A DNA stretch of 63,682 nucleotides from CAZGLR01 sp964526635 (GTDB lineage Bacteria > Zixibacteria > MSB-5A5 > GN15 > JAAZOE01): the NCBI GenBank assembly GCA_964526635.1, contig CAZGLR010000005.1, positions 1 through 63,682 of the forward strand, in the 5' to 3' direction. Shown piece by piece: positions 51,877 through 61,675 of this stretch. Every line of letters begins with the position of its first letter. Position 1 is the stretch's first letter. The notes under the pieces are model-generated. The model was not told where the DNA came from and searched no databases. It worked only from the letters and a program-made list of their open reading frames with translations. The position numbers were made by a program, and so were the translations under genes.

Positions 51877-54144
51877 ATGCAGAAGTCACTATTTATTCTC
51901 GGTTTGCTGATACTGGTATTTCTGGCGCCGGAAGAAACCGGGGCCGAACCGGTCAATCGCCAGGTATCATCATTCAGCTTCCAGCTTCAAAATGAAGAAC
52001 AGGTTTTTTATCATCCCGAAGCGGACAATATTATCGTCGCCAACTGGCGCGATTTCCGGCTTGGTTATCGGCAGATCGGCATTGGCCGTTCGATCGATGG
52101 CGGCGCCACCTGGACCGATTTTCTCAATCCGCTTCAAATGAATCCCTTTGAGAGCCGTCAGTCAGACCCGACTCTTACAATCGGCCCCAATGGCGAGTTT
52201 ATTATGAGTGTGCTGGATTATATTCCAGCGCTCCAATACATCGACTCGAGCTTTGTCGCCTTTATCATCTCTGAGGATTCGGGCGCAACCTGGAGTGGGC
52301 CATATCCCTGCGCCGAATCGGGGCCGTGGTTCGAGGACAAGCAATTTATTACCACTGATCGCACCGGTGGACCGCATAGCGGCAACGTCTATGTCGGCTG
52401 GGCTCGCTTTCCCAATCCGACACGGATTATCTTCGCCCGCTCGAACGATGGCGGCTATACCTGGGATGATACCCTGACAGTAGGGCCGGCGCAGAATCAT
52501 CCCCCGTGCGGCAGTCCAATCGACGCCGGTCAGTTCACCCAGCCGATCGTTGGCGCCGATGGTTCAGTATATGTATTCTGGAGTGGCTTCTATCTTTTCC
52601 CCGACGAATGCGCCGGATACCGGGCATTGAAAATGTCTAAATCAACCGATGGCGGTCAGTCGTTCTCGATCATTGGAGAACCTGTTTTTCAATGGAACAG
52701 CGTCTCTGAGGTCGATGGCGGCGTGGATGTTTACAATGCCTCGGCCGGAGATTGTGATATTTCCGGAGGACCATATCATGGCACAATTTACATCTCGTCG
52801 ACCAATGGTATCGCACCGGGAGAATTCGAAACCGACGTCATTCTGATTAAATCAACCGATGGCGGCGCCACCTGGTCGGAACCGACGATTATCAATGATG
52901 ATCCACCGGGCAATGACGTCGATCAATTCCATCCATGGCTGATTGTCAACCAGGATGGTGTTGTGTGTGTGATCTTTTATGATCAGCGTACCGATCCCCC
53001 GGCATATTACGACTTTGATGCCTTTGTATCCTTCTCTTTCGATGGTGGTGAGACATTTACAACTAATTACCGGGTGAGTGATGTTTCGATTTCGCCGGAT
53101 CTGGCAGTTCCGGACAAGATAATCGATCCGGAATTTCAACTCGAGGCCGATCCGCAGGCCGGGGGATTTGACGAGAAGGGTATTTACCATGCCTATCAGC
53201 CGCAGGCCGGGTTGTTTGCCGAATATATCGGGATAACTTCGAATCACGACAGTGTCACCTGCGTCTGGACCGATACGCGCAACAACAATCAGGATGTCTT
53301 CGGGGCGTCGTTCGAGATACCATTTCTGGAGCCACGTTTGTACAATTACACCGACGGCGGATTTACCAATGGCAACGACAGTCTCCATTGGTCGACCTGC
53401 TGGCATGCGGGTGATGTGATTTATGAAGTCGAAATAGATGTCAATGATCTCTTTACCTCGCCAACCCTGATTCCGGGATTATTCGGTAATAAGTTAGCTT
53501 TCGCCGATGCGGGGCCATTGACGGAAGGTACACCGCTTTACTGGCGAGTCAGGGCAATTCGGGGAATTGATCAAGATACAACCGCCTACAGTGCCACCGG
53601 CATGTTCGAAGTGGATATGACAGCACCACCACCGGTGACCTTGTTTGAACCGACAGATGATGCGATTATTAATACGCCAATGCCGACATTCGCTTTTGGA
53701 TATTTACTCAAGCAGGCGCCCGGGCCCTTTTTCGAACTCGAAATAGCCGGCGATTCTGATTTCACCGGTGTTCCGCCATATTTTGTTTATGATGGCATTG
53801 AATGTACCACACTAACCACGGCTACCTTTATGATGCCCGATTCAGTTGATGAAAATGTCGAACATTTCTGGCGAGTGACGGCATACGATGGCGCCGGTAA
53901 CAGATCTGCCTCTTCCGAGCTTTACAGTTTTATTTACGTTCCCTACATCTGCGGTGATACCAATGAAGACAACGATATCACGATAGGCGACGTGCTGTGC
54001 CTGATCGGTTATGTCTTCGGGGTCAATCCCTGCGAGCCGAATCTGAACGCGTCTGATGTAAATAATGATGGATCGGTCAATGTCGGTGACGCCATCTTTC
54101 TGATTAATTACATCTTCAAGGACGGCCCGCCACCATCCTGCTGA
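51877..54144 (+). CDS. secreted Asp-box (BNR) beta-propeller protein with dockerin-like C-terminus
   Basis: A 755-residue secreted protein (signal peptide QKSLFILGLLILVFLAPEET, then GAE). It contains six Asp boxes of the S-x-D-G-G-x-T-W type: SIDGGATW (72), SEDSGATW (131), SNDGGYTW (188), STDGGQSF (253), STDGGATW (325), SFDGGETF (386). This indicates a sialidase-like propeller, though sialidase catalytic residues were not confirmed. Fibronectin-like segments follow (about 475-690). The last 64 residues hold two calcium-binding repeats (CGDTNEDNDITIGDVLCLIG and DVNNDGSVNVGDAIFLINYI) of the dockerin I type, ending CG...SC. The C-terminal module probably directs surface attachment or sorting. 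AGGAGAAAGG precedes the ATG. Confidence 0.85.
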   Translation: MQKSLFILGLLILVFLAPEETGAEPVNRQVSSFSFQLQNEEQVFYHPEADNIIVANWRDFRLGYRQIGIGRSIDGGATWTDFLNPLQMNPFESRQSDPTLTIGPNGEFIMSVLDYIPALQYIDSSFVAFIISEDSGATWSGPYPCAESGPWFEDKQFITTDRTGGPHSGNVYVGWARFPNPTRIIFARSNDGGYTWDDTLTVGPAQNHPPCGSPIDAGQFTQPIVGADGSVYVFWSGFYLFPDECAGYRALKMSKSTDGGQSFSIIGEPVFQWNSVSEVDGGVDVYNASAGDCDISGGPYHGTIYISSTNGIAPGEFETDVILIKSTDGGATWSEPTIINDDPPGNDVDQFHPWLIVNQDGVVCVIFYDQRTDPPAYYDFDAFVSFSFDGGETFTTNYRVSDVSISPDLAVPDKIIDPEFQLEADPQAGGFDEKGIYHAYQPQAGLFAEYIGITSNHDSVTCVWTDTRNNNQDVFGASFEIPFLEPRLYNYTDGGFTNGNDSLHWSTCWHAGDVIYEVEIDVNDLFTSPTLIPGLFGNKLAFADAGPLTEGTPLYWRVRAIRGIDQDTTAYSATGMFEVDMTAPPPVTLFEPTDDAIINTPMPTFAFGYLLKQAPGPFFELEIAGDSDFTGVPPYFVYDGIECTTLTTATFMMPDSVDENVEHFWRVTAYDGAGNRSASSELYSFIYVPYICGDTNEDNDITIGDVLCLIGYVFGVNPCEPNLNASDVNNDGSVNVGDAIFLINYIFKDGPPPSC

Positions 54145-54162
54145 GTCGTCCATCAGAACACC

Positions 54163-54194
54163 AAAAAACCCCGGTCAGCCAACCGGGGTTTTTT
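54163..54194. terminator. bidirectional terminator between convergent genes
   Basis: AAAAAACCCCGGT (54163-54175) and ACCGGGGTTTTTT (54182-54194) form a perfect 13-bp palindrome around CAGCCA. A/T tracts on both sides allow termination of the Asp-box gene on plus and the DinB-like gene on minus. Confidence 0.92.
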
Positions 54195-54217
54195 ATAATC
54201 GGGGAAACCGCTGCCTT

Positions 54218-54718
54218 CTACACCGCCGGCGCGTCCACACCGTAATTGGACCATTCCTCCATGGCGGGACCATAGAGACCGGGGACTTTCAATCCGGCCA
54301 AACGCATAAAAACAGTAAGCTGTCCGCGATGATGGATTTCGTGGGTCAGCACAACCCACAGGGAAAAGCCGCGTTTCCACATGGTGCCGTACATATCGTC
54401 TTCCTTCTCAAAATCATCGGGTTGCCATTTCGTTATGGCGTCGATAACGGCATCAGTGACCTTGATGTAGGCATCGGTTATTTCCTTGACCGTGGCCGGT
54501 ATCGGCGATTTTTCATTGGGACCATCGATGATGATACCGAACCGCCCGCACATTTCGGGATAGGTCGTAACGATATGCCAGGCCAGTCGGCCGCAGGTTC
54601 GAATAATGTCGTGTTCGGGTAATGTTAACGATTCATCGGTAAGATGCGAGAGAATTTTCAGCGTCGCATCGCGATCCTCTTTAAAGCGCTGAACAAACAT
54701 ATCAACTGAAGTAAACAT
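54218..54718 (-). CDS. DinB-family putative metal-dependent protein
   Basis: A 166-residue four-helix-bundle protein of the DinB/YfiT superfamily. The histidine triad is seen in RLAWHIVTTYPEM (about H48) and THEIHHRGQLTVFMRLAGLK (about H126 and H130). Family members include thiol-S-transferases and DNA-damage-inducible proteins; the substrate is unknown. A ribosome-binding site AAAGGAAAG precedes the ATG. It lies 24 bp downstream of the aldo/keto reductase gene and is probably co-transcribed with it. Confidence 0.85.
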   Translation of the reverse strand: MFTSVDMFVQRFKEDRDATLKILSHLTDESLTLPEHDIIRTCGRLAWHIVTTYPEMCGRFGIIIDGPNEKSPIPATVKEITDAYIKVTDAVIDAITKWQPDDFEKEDDMYGTMWKRGFSLWVVLTHEIHHRGQLTVFMRLAGLKVPGLYGPAMEEWSNYGVDAPAV

Positions 54719-54742
54719 TGCAATCTTTCCTTTCGAAGCACT

Positions 54743-55675
54743 TCAGGCTAATATTGCATCTATTCTTTTCACCGTGTCCATATCGAGTTTCACATCCGAG
54801 GCGGCAATATTGTGTTCTACCTGCTCGATGCTGGTGGCGCCGGTAATAGCGCTGGAAATCTCCGGTCGCCGCAGGATCCAGGCCAGCGCCAGGGTGCCGA
54901 CGGAGATATCGAGATCAGCGGCAACCTCGCTCAGGTGTTTGATTCGGGCGATGTTTTCATCGTTTAATTCAGAATCAAGCCACTTGGAGGTCGCCCCCCG
55001 GCTGCCGTCGGGGACGCCATCGTTGTATTTGCCCGTCAAAAGTCCCTGGGCCAATGGTGACCAGACAACTATACCCATGCCGTTGCGAAAGGCCGTCGGC
55101 ATGATTCCCGCTTCGATATGGCGATCGATCATATTGTAACGTGGCTGTTCGACCTGGGGCCGATAGCATAAATATTTCTCAGCCGCTCGGACCGCATCGT
55201 CAATCTGCGGAGCTTCCCAAACCGAGGTGCCCCAGTAAATGACCTTTCCCTGACGAACTAAATCATCCATGGCCCGGACGACTTCCTCCACCGGCGTATC
55301 CGGATCATAGCGATGGCAGAAGTATACATCGAGATAATCGGTCTGGAGTCGTATGAGTGACTTTTCGACTGATTCGATAACATGCTTCCGGGATAACCCG
55401 CGGTCATTGATATTATCGCTCATCGGCCAGAAGACCTTGGATGAGATCACCAGGTCGCTGCGGGTGTATTTTTTGAGGGCTTTTCCGCAGACCCGTTCGG
55501 CCTCACCCCGGGCATAAATATCGGCCAGATCGATAAAATTTATCCCACCGGCTATAGCGGCATCGAGGATTTTCTCGGTATGTTTTTCATCAATAGTGCC
55601 GCCGTAGGTCAGCCAGCCGCCGATAGAAATCTCTGATACTTTGGTCCCGCATTTGCCAAGTCGTCTGTAATTCAT
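54743..55675 (-). CDS. aldo/keto reductase, K+-channel beta-subunit-like
   Basis: A 310-residue NADPH-dependent oxidoreductase with a TIM-barrel. The catalytic tetrad is visible: Asp and Tyr in FIDLADIYARGEAE, Lys in LVISSKVFWP and His in DVYFCHRYDPDTP. The sequence is closest in style to the AKR6/YghZ group (GKCGTKVSEISIGGWLTYGG). I start at the ATG at 55675, with AAAGGGAG upstream; the longer upstream frame has no homology and overlaps queG. It probably reduces aldehydes or ketones. Confidence 0.92.
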   Translation of the reverse strand: MNYRRLGKCGTKVSEISIGGWLTYGGTIDEKHTEKILDAAIAGGINFIDLADIYARGEAERVCGKALKKYTRSDLVISSKVFWPMSDNINDRGLSRKHVIESVEKSLIRLQTDYLDVYFCHRYDPDTPVEEVVRAMDDLVRQGKVIYWGTSVWEAPQIDDAVRAAEKYLCYRPQVEQPRYNMIDRHIEAGIMPTAFRNGMGIVVWSPLAQGLLTGKYNDGVPDGSRGATSKWLDSELNDENIARIKHLSEVAADLDISVGTLALAWILRRPEISSAITGATSIEQVEHNIAASDVKLDMDTVKRIDAILA

Positions 55676-55822
55676 CTGCCAGTCTCCCTTTATAAGCACC
55701 GCCGGGGGTGTTTTTTGACAATCACATATTTTGAGCCTGTTGTGGCCGTATAGTATATAATTAATTATGGGGCATATTCCCTTGACTTTTTTGCCCGGCA
55801 GATCATGCTTATTTGAAACAAT

Positions 55823-56743
55823 ATGACACAAACTGAAAAAACCCTGATAATCAAGCGAATCGCTGCCGAACATGGTTTCTCACGATGCGGCATCAGCACC
55901 GCCGAGCCATTGGATACTGAAGCCCGACAGCTTCAGCGCTGGTTGGAGCGGGGGTATCACGGCGAAATGAATTACATGCAGCGGCATGCGCCCCTGCGGG
56001 TTGATCCATCGTCCCTTCTGCCCGGTGTCAAATCGGTGATATCGTTGTTTTACAACTATTATCCCGATGGTGGCAAAAATCCGGGTCGGTTCAAGATATC
56101 CAAATACGCTTATGGCCGTGACTATCACAAAGTTTTGCGCAAAAAACTCAGGCAGATGGTCGCTGCCATTGAGGATCAGATCGGGCCGTTTGCATCGCGG
56201 ATATGTATTGACAGCGCACCGATTATGGAGAAAAGCTGGGCCGTGCGTTCGGGTATCGGCTGGCTCGGCAAACATACCAATGTTATCGATCCCGATCTCG
56301 GCAGTTTTCACTTTATTGCCACGCTGCTGGTCGACCTCAATCTGGATACCGACCGGCCGATTACCGATCACTGCGGTAGTTGCCGCTTGTGTCTCGACGC
56401 CTGCCCGACCGGCGCGATCGTGGAACCATATGTGGTTGACGCCCGCAAATGCATATCATATCTGACTATCGAGGTAAAGGGCGACCTTCCGCAGCACATG
56501 AAAAACACCTACCGGGGATGGATATTCGGCTGCGATATTTGCCAGGATGTCTGCCCCTTCAATAAAGACATTCCCTCGCACCAAGAGCCGGAATTTAGGC
56601 CGCCTCCGGTGCTCTTTTCGATGACCAAAGATGACTGGATCAATATCGACCCGGGACAATTCGATGACATCTTTTCCGGCAGCGCGGTCAGGCGCGCCGG
56701 TTACCGGGGACTGAAGCGCAATATCGAATTTGTCTTGAAATAA
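55823..56743 (+). CDS. queG: epoxyqueuosine reductase
   Basis: A 306-residue cobalamin- and iron-sulfur-dependent enzyme for the last step of queuosine synthesis in tRNA. Two [4Fe-4S] motifs are present, CGSCRLCLDACPTGAI and CDICQDVCPFNKDIP. Cobalamin-binding segments are seen (RDYHKVLRKKL, ERGYHGEMNYMQRH, GIGWLGKHTNVIDPDLGSF). It lacks the C-terminal HEAT repeats of longer QueG forms. It may use adenosylcobalamin-related cofactors; a cobalamin adenosyltransferase gene lies at 61918. Confidence 0.95.
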   Translation: MTQTEKTLIIKRIAAEHGFSRCGISTAEPLDTEARQLQRWLERGYHGEMNYMQRHAPLRVDPSSLLPGVKSVISLFYNYYPDGGKNPGRFKISKYAYGRDYHKVLRKKLRQMVAAIEDQIGPFASRICIDSAPIMEKSWAVRSGIGWLGKHTNVIDPDLGSFHFIATLLVDLNLDTDRPITDHCGSCRLCLDACPTGAIVEPYVVDARKCISYLTIEVKGDLPQHMKNTYRGWIFGCDICQDVCPFNKDIPSHQEPEFRPPPVLFSMTKDDWINIDPGQFDDIFSGSAVRRAGYRGLKRNIEFVLK

Positions 56744-56750
56744 CGCCTGT

Positions 56751-57395
56751 TTAACGAGAAATCGTAACGAAGTAATCGCGGCCGATCTTCTTGATTTCGA
56801 CGTCATAGGCTCGAAACCAGTAAAGAATATCCTCGAGATTTTTCCGCGTATACAAGTAGAGATTACAGCGATTCCGGTAGCGGAGGCGGCGCTGCCAGGC
56901 GAGAAATCCTTCGGCGGCCGGAAAGCTGAACAGGGCTGATCGGGAGCAACTATCCAGCGCTTTTTCGATTATCGGCAATGGCTCTGCGACGTAATCCATG
57001 AAGCCCATCAGGATACAATAATCGAAGGTTCGGTTGAACTCGTGGGCCAAAAAATCATCGGCGATAAATTGGCAGCGATCGGCGACACCGGCCCGTTTGG
57101 CGGCACTTTGCGCCAGCGCGATCATGCGTGGCGCAAAATCGATACCCCAGATATCGCTGAGTCCGTGCCGGGCCAGAGCGATACAATAATGCCCCGGTCC
57201 GCAGCCGATATCGAGAACTGAAGCGGCGGGATCGCGGCCGCAGGCGGCCAGTGACCGTTCAAAACGCCGTTTCATACTGCGTCGAAACAGCGAATTGATC
57301 ACACTGGCAAGTATTCCCTGATTGCTGCCGTAAAGCGCATTGAAATTGGCCGCATACGCGTCGAAAAACCGACGTGTCCGATCACCGTTCTGCAT
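56751..57395 (-). CDS. SAM-dependent methyltransferase
   Basis: A 214-residue class I methyltransferase. The SAM-binding motif VLDIGCGPGHYCIALARHG lies near residue 61, followed by GIDFAPRMIALAQ and FIADDFLAHEF. The C-terminal segment YLYTRKNLEDILYWFRAYDV is typical of small-molecule methylases in natural-product or cell-envelope pathways. It converges with queG with a 7-bp spacer. Substrate unknown. Confidence 0.85.
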   Translation of the reverse strand: MQNGDRTRRFFDAYAANFNALYGSNQGILASVINSLFRRSMKRRFERSLAACGRDPAASVLDIGCGPGHYCIALARHGLSDIWGIDFAPRMIALAQSAAKRAGVADRCQFIADDFLAHEFNRTFDYCILMGFMDYVAEPLPIIEKALDSCSRSALFSFPAAEGFLAWQRRLRYRNRCNLYLYTRKNLEDILYWFRAYDVEIKKIGRDYFVTISR

Positions 57396-57575
57396 GTCTC
57401 ATCACTGTTTACAAGGATAGCGTCACTGTTTTATCTTACCATGGTAATACACAGATCGGGCCGAAGCAAGCGCCGGAGGGATATATCCTGTTTCGAGCCG
57501 ATATCTTTATCTTGTCATTTGACTGCCCGATCTGTAACATATCGTTAAACTATCGACGTGATACAGGGTACGATG

Positions 57576-58043
57576 ATGAAACTATATGTCGTTCAACACG
57601 CTCATGCTCTTGATAGAGAACAGGATCCGCAGCGGCCGTTGTCAAAAACCGGCCGTACGCAGGTCCTGAAAATGACCGCGTTTATAAAGATCCATGCCCG
57701 TTTTTCGGTTGACGTCATCTTTCACAGCGGCAAATTACGAGCTCTGCAAACTGCCGATCTTCTGGCCGAGGCGCTAAAACCGGCTGGTGGAATTATGGCC
57801 AGCGACGGCCTTGAGCCGAATGATGATCCGCAATTGTGGATATCCCGAATATCGTCGGAAACGCGTAACCTTATGCTGGTAGGCCATCGACCGCATCTGG
57901 ACCGTCTCATCACAACTTTGACGACCTGCCGCGACGACGAACCCGGCATTGTCATTCGCAACAGTGCTATCGCCTGTCTTGAACAGACTGACCCGGAAAA
58001 ATGGCGGCTATGCTGGTATGTTATTCCGGAAATATTGAAGTAA
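57576..58043 (+). CDS. SixA-like phosphohistidine phosphatase
   Basis: A 155-residue histidine phosphatase. The phosphohistidine loop begins MKLYVVQHAHA, with QHA in place of RHG/RHA as in some SixA-type proteins. DPQRPLSKTGRTQVL, HSGKLRALQTADLLA and VGHRPHLDRLIT match SixA in order. SixA removes phosphate from histidines such as phosphorelay or PTS proteins. AGGG lies upstream of two adjacent ATGs, and I chose the second (57576). It is convergent with the histidine kinase gene, 17 bp away. Confidence 0.85.
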   Translation: MKLYVVQHAHALDREQDPQRPLSKTGRTQVLKMTAFIKIHARFSVDVIFHSGKLRALQTADLLAEALKPAGGIMASDGLEPNDDPQLWISRISSETRNLMLVGHRPHLDRLITTLTTCRDDEPGIVIRNSAIACLEQTDPEKWRLCWYVIPEILK

Positions 58044-58060
58044 CGAAATACGTCCTGAAC

Positions 58061-61000
58061 TCAATGAAGTCGGGGCATGGCGGGTTTTATATTTTGTATC
58101 CGATCAAGCACCATACTTAACGACGGCGCCGAATGATAAACCTGGATATCGGCGGCATAGGCCCTGAATTCATCCTGCAACGGCAGGTGAATCAACGCCA
58201 GAGGATACAATCGGTTGCTGTTCTTTTGTACGATTTCCAGAATTGCCTTCATATCCAGATGACGGCAATCACAGATAAGTACGTCGATCATATCTTCGGA
58301 TAACTCCCGGATCGTGTCAGAACAATCAGTCCAGTACAGACAAATATCCGAAGTGCAGGTTTGCTTGAAATAGTGGCCGAGCAGTTTCTTGTCCGTTGAA
58401 TAGATGAGGATATTCCGCTGGAGGTGGGAACGTCGCTGCATCACACCCGTTTCGACTCGACTGGATTCTCCTTCCTCGGGCAGTGTAAGGCGGAACACTG
58501 AACCGATCCTGGGAAGTGAATACACCTGTATTTCGCCGCCATGCTCATGCGCGATATTGCGGCAAATCGACAATCCCATACCAATACCCGGCGCCCGATC
58601 TTCACCCCAGACACCCTTGGTCGAATAAAATGGATCAAAGATTTTACTTTGAAATTCAACCGGGATGCCATCGCCGGTATCGCTCACATCGAGCATAATC
58701 AGGTCGTATTCATGACGTAGCGAGACCGCGACCACGCCATCGGAGCCAATCGACTGGAAGGAGTTGGTCAGGAGATTCAACAACAGTTGCTGCATACGTC
58801 CCGGCGAAACCCTGATATGGGGAATATCTTCATAATGGGTGATAATATCGATCGAGAGCTTCTTCAGTTCCTTTTCGATCAACGAGATAGTGTTGTCTAC
58901 CAGCAACCGGAGATCGAGTTGTTCGAAACTGTCGGTCGGGGCCTTCGAGTACGTGAGCAGCGAAGACGCAAGCCCATTGGCTCGTTCACCGATGTCGACT
59001 ATCGTACTCAGCGCCTCCTGCACGTCATCATCATGTGTTTTGACCATAGCCAGCGCCATCGAGGCATTGCCGATAATACCACACAGGTAATTCTTGAATT
59101 CATGGGCAACGCCCGCCGCCAGTAATCCGATGGCCGACAGTTTATCGGATTCAACAAACAACTGTTGCATCATCATTTCGTTGGTGATGTCCTCGGCCAC
59201 GCAGAGATAGTTCAGGACCTCATTGTCATCGCCAAAGACGGGCGAAATCGACAACCGCGACCAGTACAGTTCACCGTTTTTGCGGTTATCCTGTATTGTC
59301 CCCGACCAGGTACGATCGGCCTGTACGGTGGACCAGATATTGGCGTAAAATTCTACATCATAATGGCGCGAGGTCAACATGGGCAGTTTTTGACCGACCA
59401 GGTCCTGTTCAGCATAGCCGGTAGCATCGAGATATTGCTGATTCACGAAAATAACCGCGCCGGTGATATCGAGGATAATGACATGCACCGGTGACTGTTC
59501 AACTGCCCGCACGAAAGTGTGCGCTTTTTGCTGGGCTTTTTTCAAATCGGTGATTTCGACCATCACCGCCAGTGTGTGCACGATTTCATTGTTTGTGTTC
59601 CGCTTGGCCACTGCCGCAAACAGCACGTTGATGATTTCACCGTTTTTACGCATCAACTGATAGGGTAAATCATGGCATGATCCCGATTCGAAAAAGGCCG
59701 GGAAATCAATCGTTTCCGCCTGATGCCGTGATTCCGGAGCCAGGAAGATAGCGAACTTCTGGTCGATAACTTCATCGCGGCGATACCCGAGATTATTGAG
59801 CCAGAAGCTGCTGACATTGGTCAGTCGCCCCTCGGCATCGGTTGACATGAGCATGGCCGGGATGTTTTTGAAAACAAACCGGTACCGTTCCTCACTCTCC
59901 CGCAGGATTTCATACGCCCGGGTCCGTTCGGTAATATTTTCAAAGGCAATGCCGAGCTTGTTTCCCGGCATCCGGAAGGCCCGCAGGCGGAAACTCCCGC
60001 TCATACGGTCATCATTGTATTCAAGGCTCTCGCTGATAAACGTCTTGCCCGTTTCCATAACACTGACGAATTTCTTGGTGATCCCGAGGTTGAAAGCACC
60101 GGGCCATATCGTCTGAAATTCTTTTCCCCGGTATTTGGAAATTTCCAATCCGGTCAACATCATGGCTTCACGGTTGGCATCTATCAGATACATTTTATCA
60201 GGGGCTTCAAAGCGGTAGATAAACAATCCCGATGGTATGGAATCGACGATATCAGCCGACGTTTCCATCGACTCATGCAGACGGCGTTCGGCTTCCCTGA
60301 TCTCCGTGATATCCCGGACAATCGCCAGAACCAGATTATCACTCAATGGCACCATGCGGGTTTCGAAATCGACCCGGGAATTATTTTCGAAATCGTTCAA
60401 GGAATCTTCGAATTGAACTCCGGCGCCCGAAGTCAATACCTGTCCGAGGTACTCATGATGTCTGGCAGCAACGTCGTCCGGCATCAACTCATCGAATGTT
60501 TTGCCGGCTAAGAAAGATATCTTATTCCGCATTTTTGGATCATTGGATCTGACATCTACCATGCGGCCCTCGGCATTGATCTTTATCATCGTATCCGGAA
60601 GAGCATCGATCAATGCCTGCAGTTCATCGGTACGCTGTTTGAGTTCCAGCGCCGCCTTTTTCTGGGCGGTGATATCTTCATATGTTCCGAGGATGCCAAT
60701 GACTTTCTTGTCGCGATCAAGTAATGGAATTTTGCTGGTGCGCAACCAGAGGCTTTCGCCGGTCGGCGAGGTCTGCGGCTCTTCATAATTTAATTTCGGC
60801 TGTCCGCTGTTCATGACAGCGAGGTCGTCGTTACGGTACAGCCTGGCCTGTTCGGCCCAACCCATCTGATAATCATCTTTGCCCAGCAATTCCTCATGAG
60901 AGTCAAACCCGGCATCCCGCGCAAACAGGCGATTACAGCCCAGAAAGGTCAGATCAGTGCTTTTCCAGAATACTCGAACAGGGATTGTGTCCAGTACCCG

Positions 61001-61675
61001 TTGCAGCATAACCTGATGCTCCAGCGATTCATCTTCCGCCTTTTTCTGCCTGATACCAATCCTGATCTGCCACAGGACCGTGGTAAGCAAACCGGTGACA
61101 CATAAAAACAGGATGACCAGAAACAGGCGATCGGCGGCAATTCGTGAGCTCCTGATATGAGCCAGAACTACGCCCTCTACGGCTTGAAGTTGATCATGCA
61201 ATGGCGAAAAAAGCGTTTTGGTAGAAATGGTCCGGCCCTGACCCAACTCGACGGTTCCGTCAGTGGCTGCGTTTTGAGCCAAATACTGGATCGCTCGGAT
61301 TGATTCCTGAATATCGGATAGTTGACCAATTAACTGCTTGTTAGTGCTGTGAAAAACCAGCGTATGATTCTTGTGATGTGAAACCAGCGCATCATTCAGC
61401 GAGGCGACCGCTATATCGAAGTATTGATCGGGATCGGGCGTCGGACCCTGGGTATCGTGAGGAATCGATTTTTGTTCGGTCCAGAATTGCGCCTGAAGCA
61501 TGGCCGTATGGGCGTCACGAATCGATGTCAAGGTCTGCATCGATTCATTGATCAGCATATGCCATGATGTATTATTAAACGAAAGTACCAGCAAAAACAG
61601 CAGCCCGATCACAGCGGTAATCGCAACCGACGTCTGCATGGTCCATGATAATCGTTTATGGATGTTTCGAAACAT
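58061..61675 (-). CDS. multi-PAS hybrid-like sensor histidine kinase with pseudo-receiver
   Basis: A 1204-residue membrane sensor. Two transmembrane helices (about 14-35 and 182-203) bracket a periplasmic domain. Five PAS domains follow (about 220-340, 348-460, 472-590, 593-718, 724-843). The kinase core has the H-box AAGVAHEFKNYLCGI (His about 858) and the N/G1/F/G2 motifs LLLNLLTNSFQS, DTGDGIP, IFDPFYSTK and GIGMGLSI. The last 125 residues look like a receiver (VLICDCRHLDMK), but the acidic pair, the Thr and the Lys of active receivers are missing. No response regulator lies adjacent. GAGGA precedes the ATG. Confidence 0.93.
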   Translation of the reverse strand: MFRNIHKRLSWTMQTSVAITAVIGLLFLLVLSFNNTSWHMLINESMQTLTSIRDAHTAMLQAQFWTEQKSIPHDTQGPTPDPDQYFDIAVASLNDALVSHHKNHTLVFHSTNKQLIGQLSDIQESIRAIQYLAQNAATDGTVELGQGRTISTKTLFSPLHDQLQAVEGVVLAHIRSSRIAADRLFLVILFLCVTGLLTTVLWQIRIGIRQKKAEDESLEHQVMLQRVLDTIPVRVFWKSTDLTFLGCNRLFARDAGFDSHEELLGKDDYQMGWAEQARLYRNDDLAVMNSGQPKLNYEEPQTSPTGESLWLRTSKIPLLDRDKKVIGILGTYEDITAQKKAALELKQRTDELQALIDALPDTMIKINAEGRMVDVRSNDPKMRNKISFLAGKTFDELMPDDVAARHHEYLGQVLTSGAGVQFEDSLNDFENNSRVDFETRMVPLSDNLVLAIVRDITEIREAERRLHESMETSADIVDSIPSGLFIYRFEAPDKMYLIDANREAMMLTGLEISKYRGKEFQTIWPGAFNLGITKKFVSVMETGKTFISESLEYNDDRMSGSFRLRAFRMPGNKLGIAFENITERTRAYEILRESEERYRFVFKNIPAMLMSTDAEGRLTNVSSFWLNNLGYRRDEVIDQKFAIFLAPESRHQAETIDFPAFFESGSCHDLPYQLMRKNGEIINVLFAAVAKRNTNNEIVHTLAVMVEITDLKKAQQKAHTFVRAVEQSPVHVIILDITGAVIFVNQQYLDATGYAEQDLVGQKLPMLTSRHYDVEFYANIWSTVQADRTWSGTIQDNRKNGELYWSRLSISPVFGDDNEVLNYLCVAEDITNEMMMQQLFVESDKLSAIGLLAAGVAHEFKNYLCGIIGNASMALAMVKTHDDDVQEALSTIVDIGERANGLASSLLTYSKAPTDSFEQLDLRLLVDNTISLIEKELKKLSIDIITHYEDIPHIRVSPGRMQQLLLNLLTNSFQSIGSDGVVAVSLRHEYDLIMLDVSDTGDGIPVEFQSKIFDPFYSTKGVWGEDRAPGIGMGLSICRNIAHEHGGEIQVYSLPRIGSVFRLTLPEEGESSRVETGVMQRRSHLQRNILIYSTDKKLLGHYFKQTCTSDICLYWTDCSDTIRELSEDMIDVLICDCRHLDMKAILEIVQKNSNRLYPLALIHLPLQDEFRAYAADIQVYHSAPSLSMVLDRIQNIKPAMPRLH

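Noticed and set aside
55782..55811. Promoter for queG from TTGACT at 55782
   Set aside because: No acceptable -10 hexamer occurs at 16-18 bp spacing.
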